Shown here piece by piece: positions 17,554 through 17,563 of a DNA stretch of 17,563 bases. Positions within the stretch are counted from its first letter, which is position 1; each line of letters opens with the position of its first letter. The notes beneath the pieces are model-generated. The model saw only the letters and a list, made by a program, of their open reading frames with translations. It had not been told where the DNA came from and searched no databases. The position numbers and the translations under genes were made by a program. Source of the stretch: Balneolales bacterium (GTDB lineage: Bacteria; Bacteroidota; Rhodothermia; Balneolales; Natronogracilivirgulaceae); contig SKYW01000231.1 of assembly GCA_007127695.1 (NCBI GenBank), positions 1-17,563 of the forward strand, given 5' to 3'.

Positions 17554-17563
17554 ATTGTGCCGG

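Overview
The window looks like an ordinary chromosomal stretch from a free-living, moderately high-GC bacterium. I lean towards the Bacteroidota-related groups (Rhodothermota/Balneolota type). The reasons are weak or absent Shine-Dalgarno sites before several genes, two sequences matching the Bacteroidota -7 promoter element TAnnTTTG, and the gene content (AsmA, DUF6580 membrane protein, large hybrid kinases, a membrane-bound SpoIIE phosphatase). This placement is an inference. No rRNA, tRNA, CRISPR array, transposase or phage gene was seen.

Layout, left to right. (1) 1-433 (-): start of an AsmA-family envelope protein that runs off the left edge. (2) 584-1942 (-): cyclic 2,3-diphosphoglycerate synthetase-like P-loop protein. 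(3) A 449-bp gap holding a 25-bp-period tandem repeat with palindromic cores, then 2392-3777 (+): a beta-eliminating lyase whose active-site residues match tyrosine phenol-lyase rather than tryptophanase. (4) 3781-6588 (-): MutS, ending 3 bp from the lyase stop. (5) 6757-7368 (+): 3-methyladenine DNA glycosylase, divergent from mutS across 168 bp that contain a 14-bp inverted repeat. (6) A 109-bp convergent spacer with short CCGGCCGG repeats, then 7478-7978 (-): a secreted DUF4168-like protein made of two tandem copies of one module. (7) 8130-8807 (+): an unrecognised membrane-anchored protein. (8) 9002-10290 (+): a two-gene unit of a DUF6580 membrane protein and a short-chain dehydrogenase. 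(9) 10501-11853 (+): MgtE magnesium transporter. (10) 11945-14806 (-): soluble hybrid histidine kinase REC-PAS-GAF-PAS-HisKA-HATPase-REC. It is divergent from (11) 15028-17493 (+): a multi-pass membrane protein with a cytoplasmic SpoIIE/RsbU-type phosphatase.

The functional themes are DNA repair (mutS/mpg divergent pair), signalling (hybrid kinase/phosphatase divergent pair), amino-acid and phosphometabolite enzymes (lyase/CpgS divergent pair) and envelope proteins. Most genes recognised here belong to known families. The less expected material is the tandem repeat before the lyase, the duplicated DUF4168 protein, a cysteine cluster in the kinase GAF domain, the CCGGCCGG repeats and the palindromes in shared promoter regions. 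I did not find a clear new multi-gene system.
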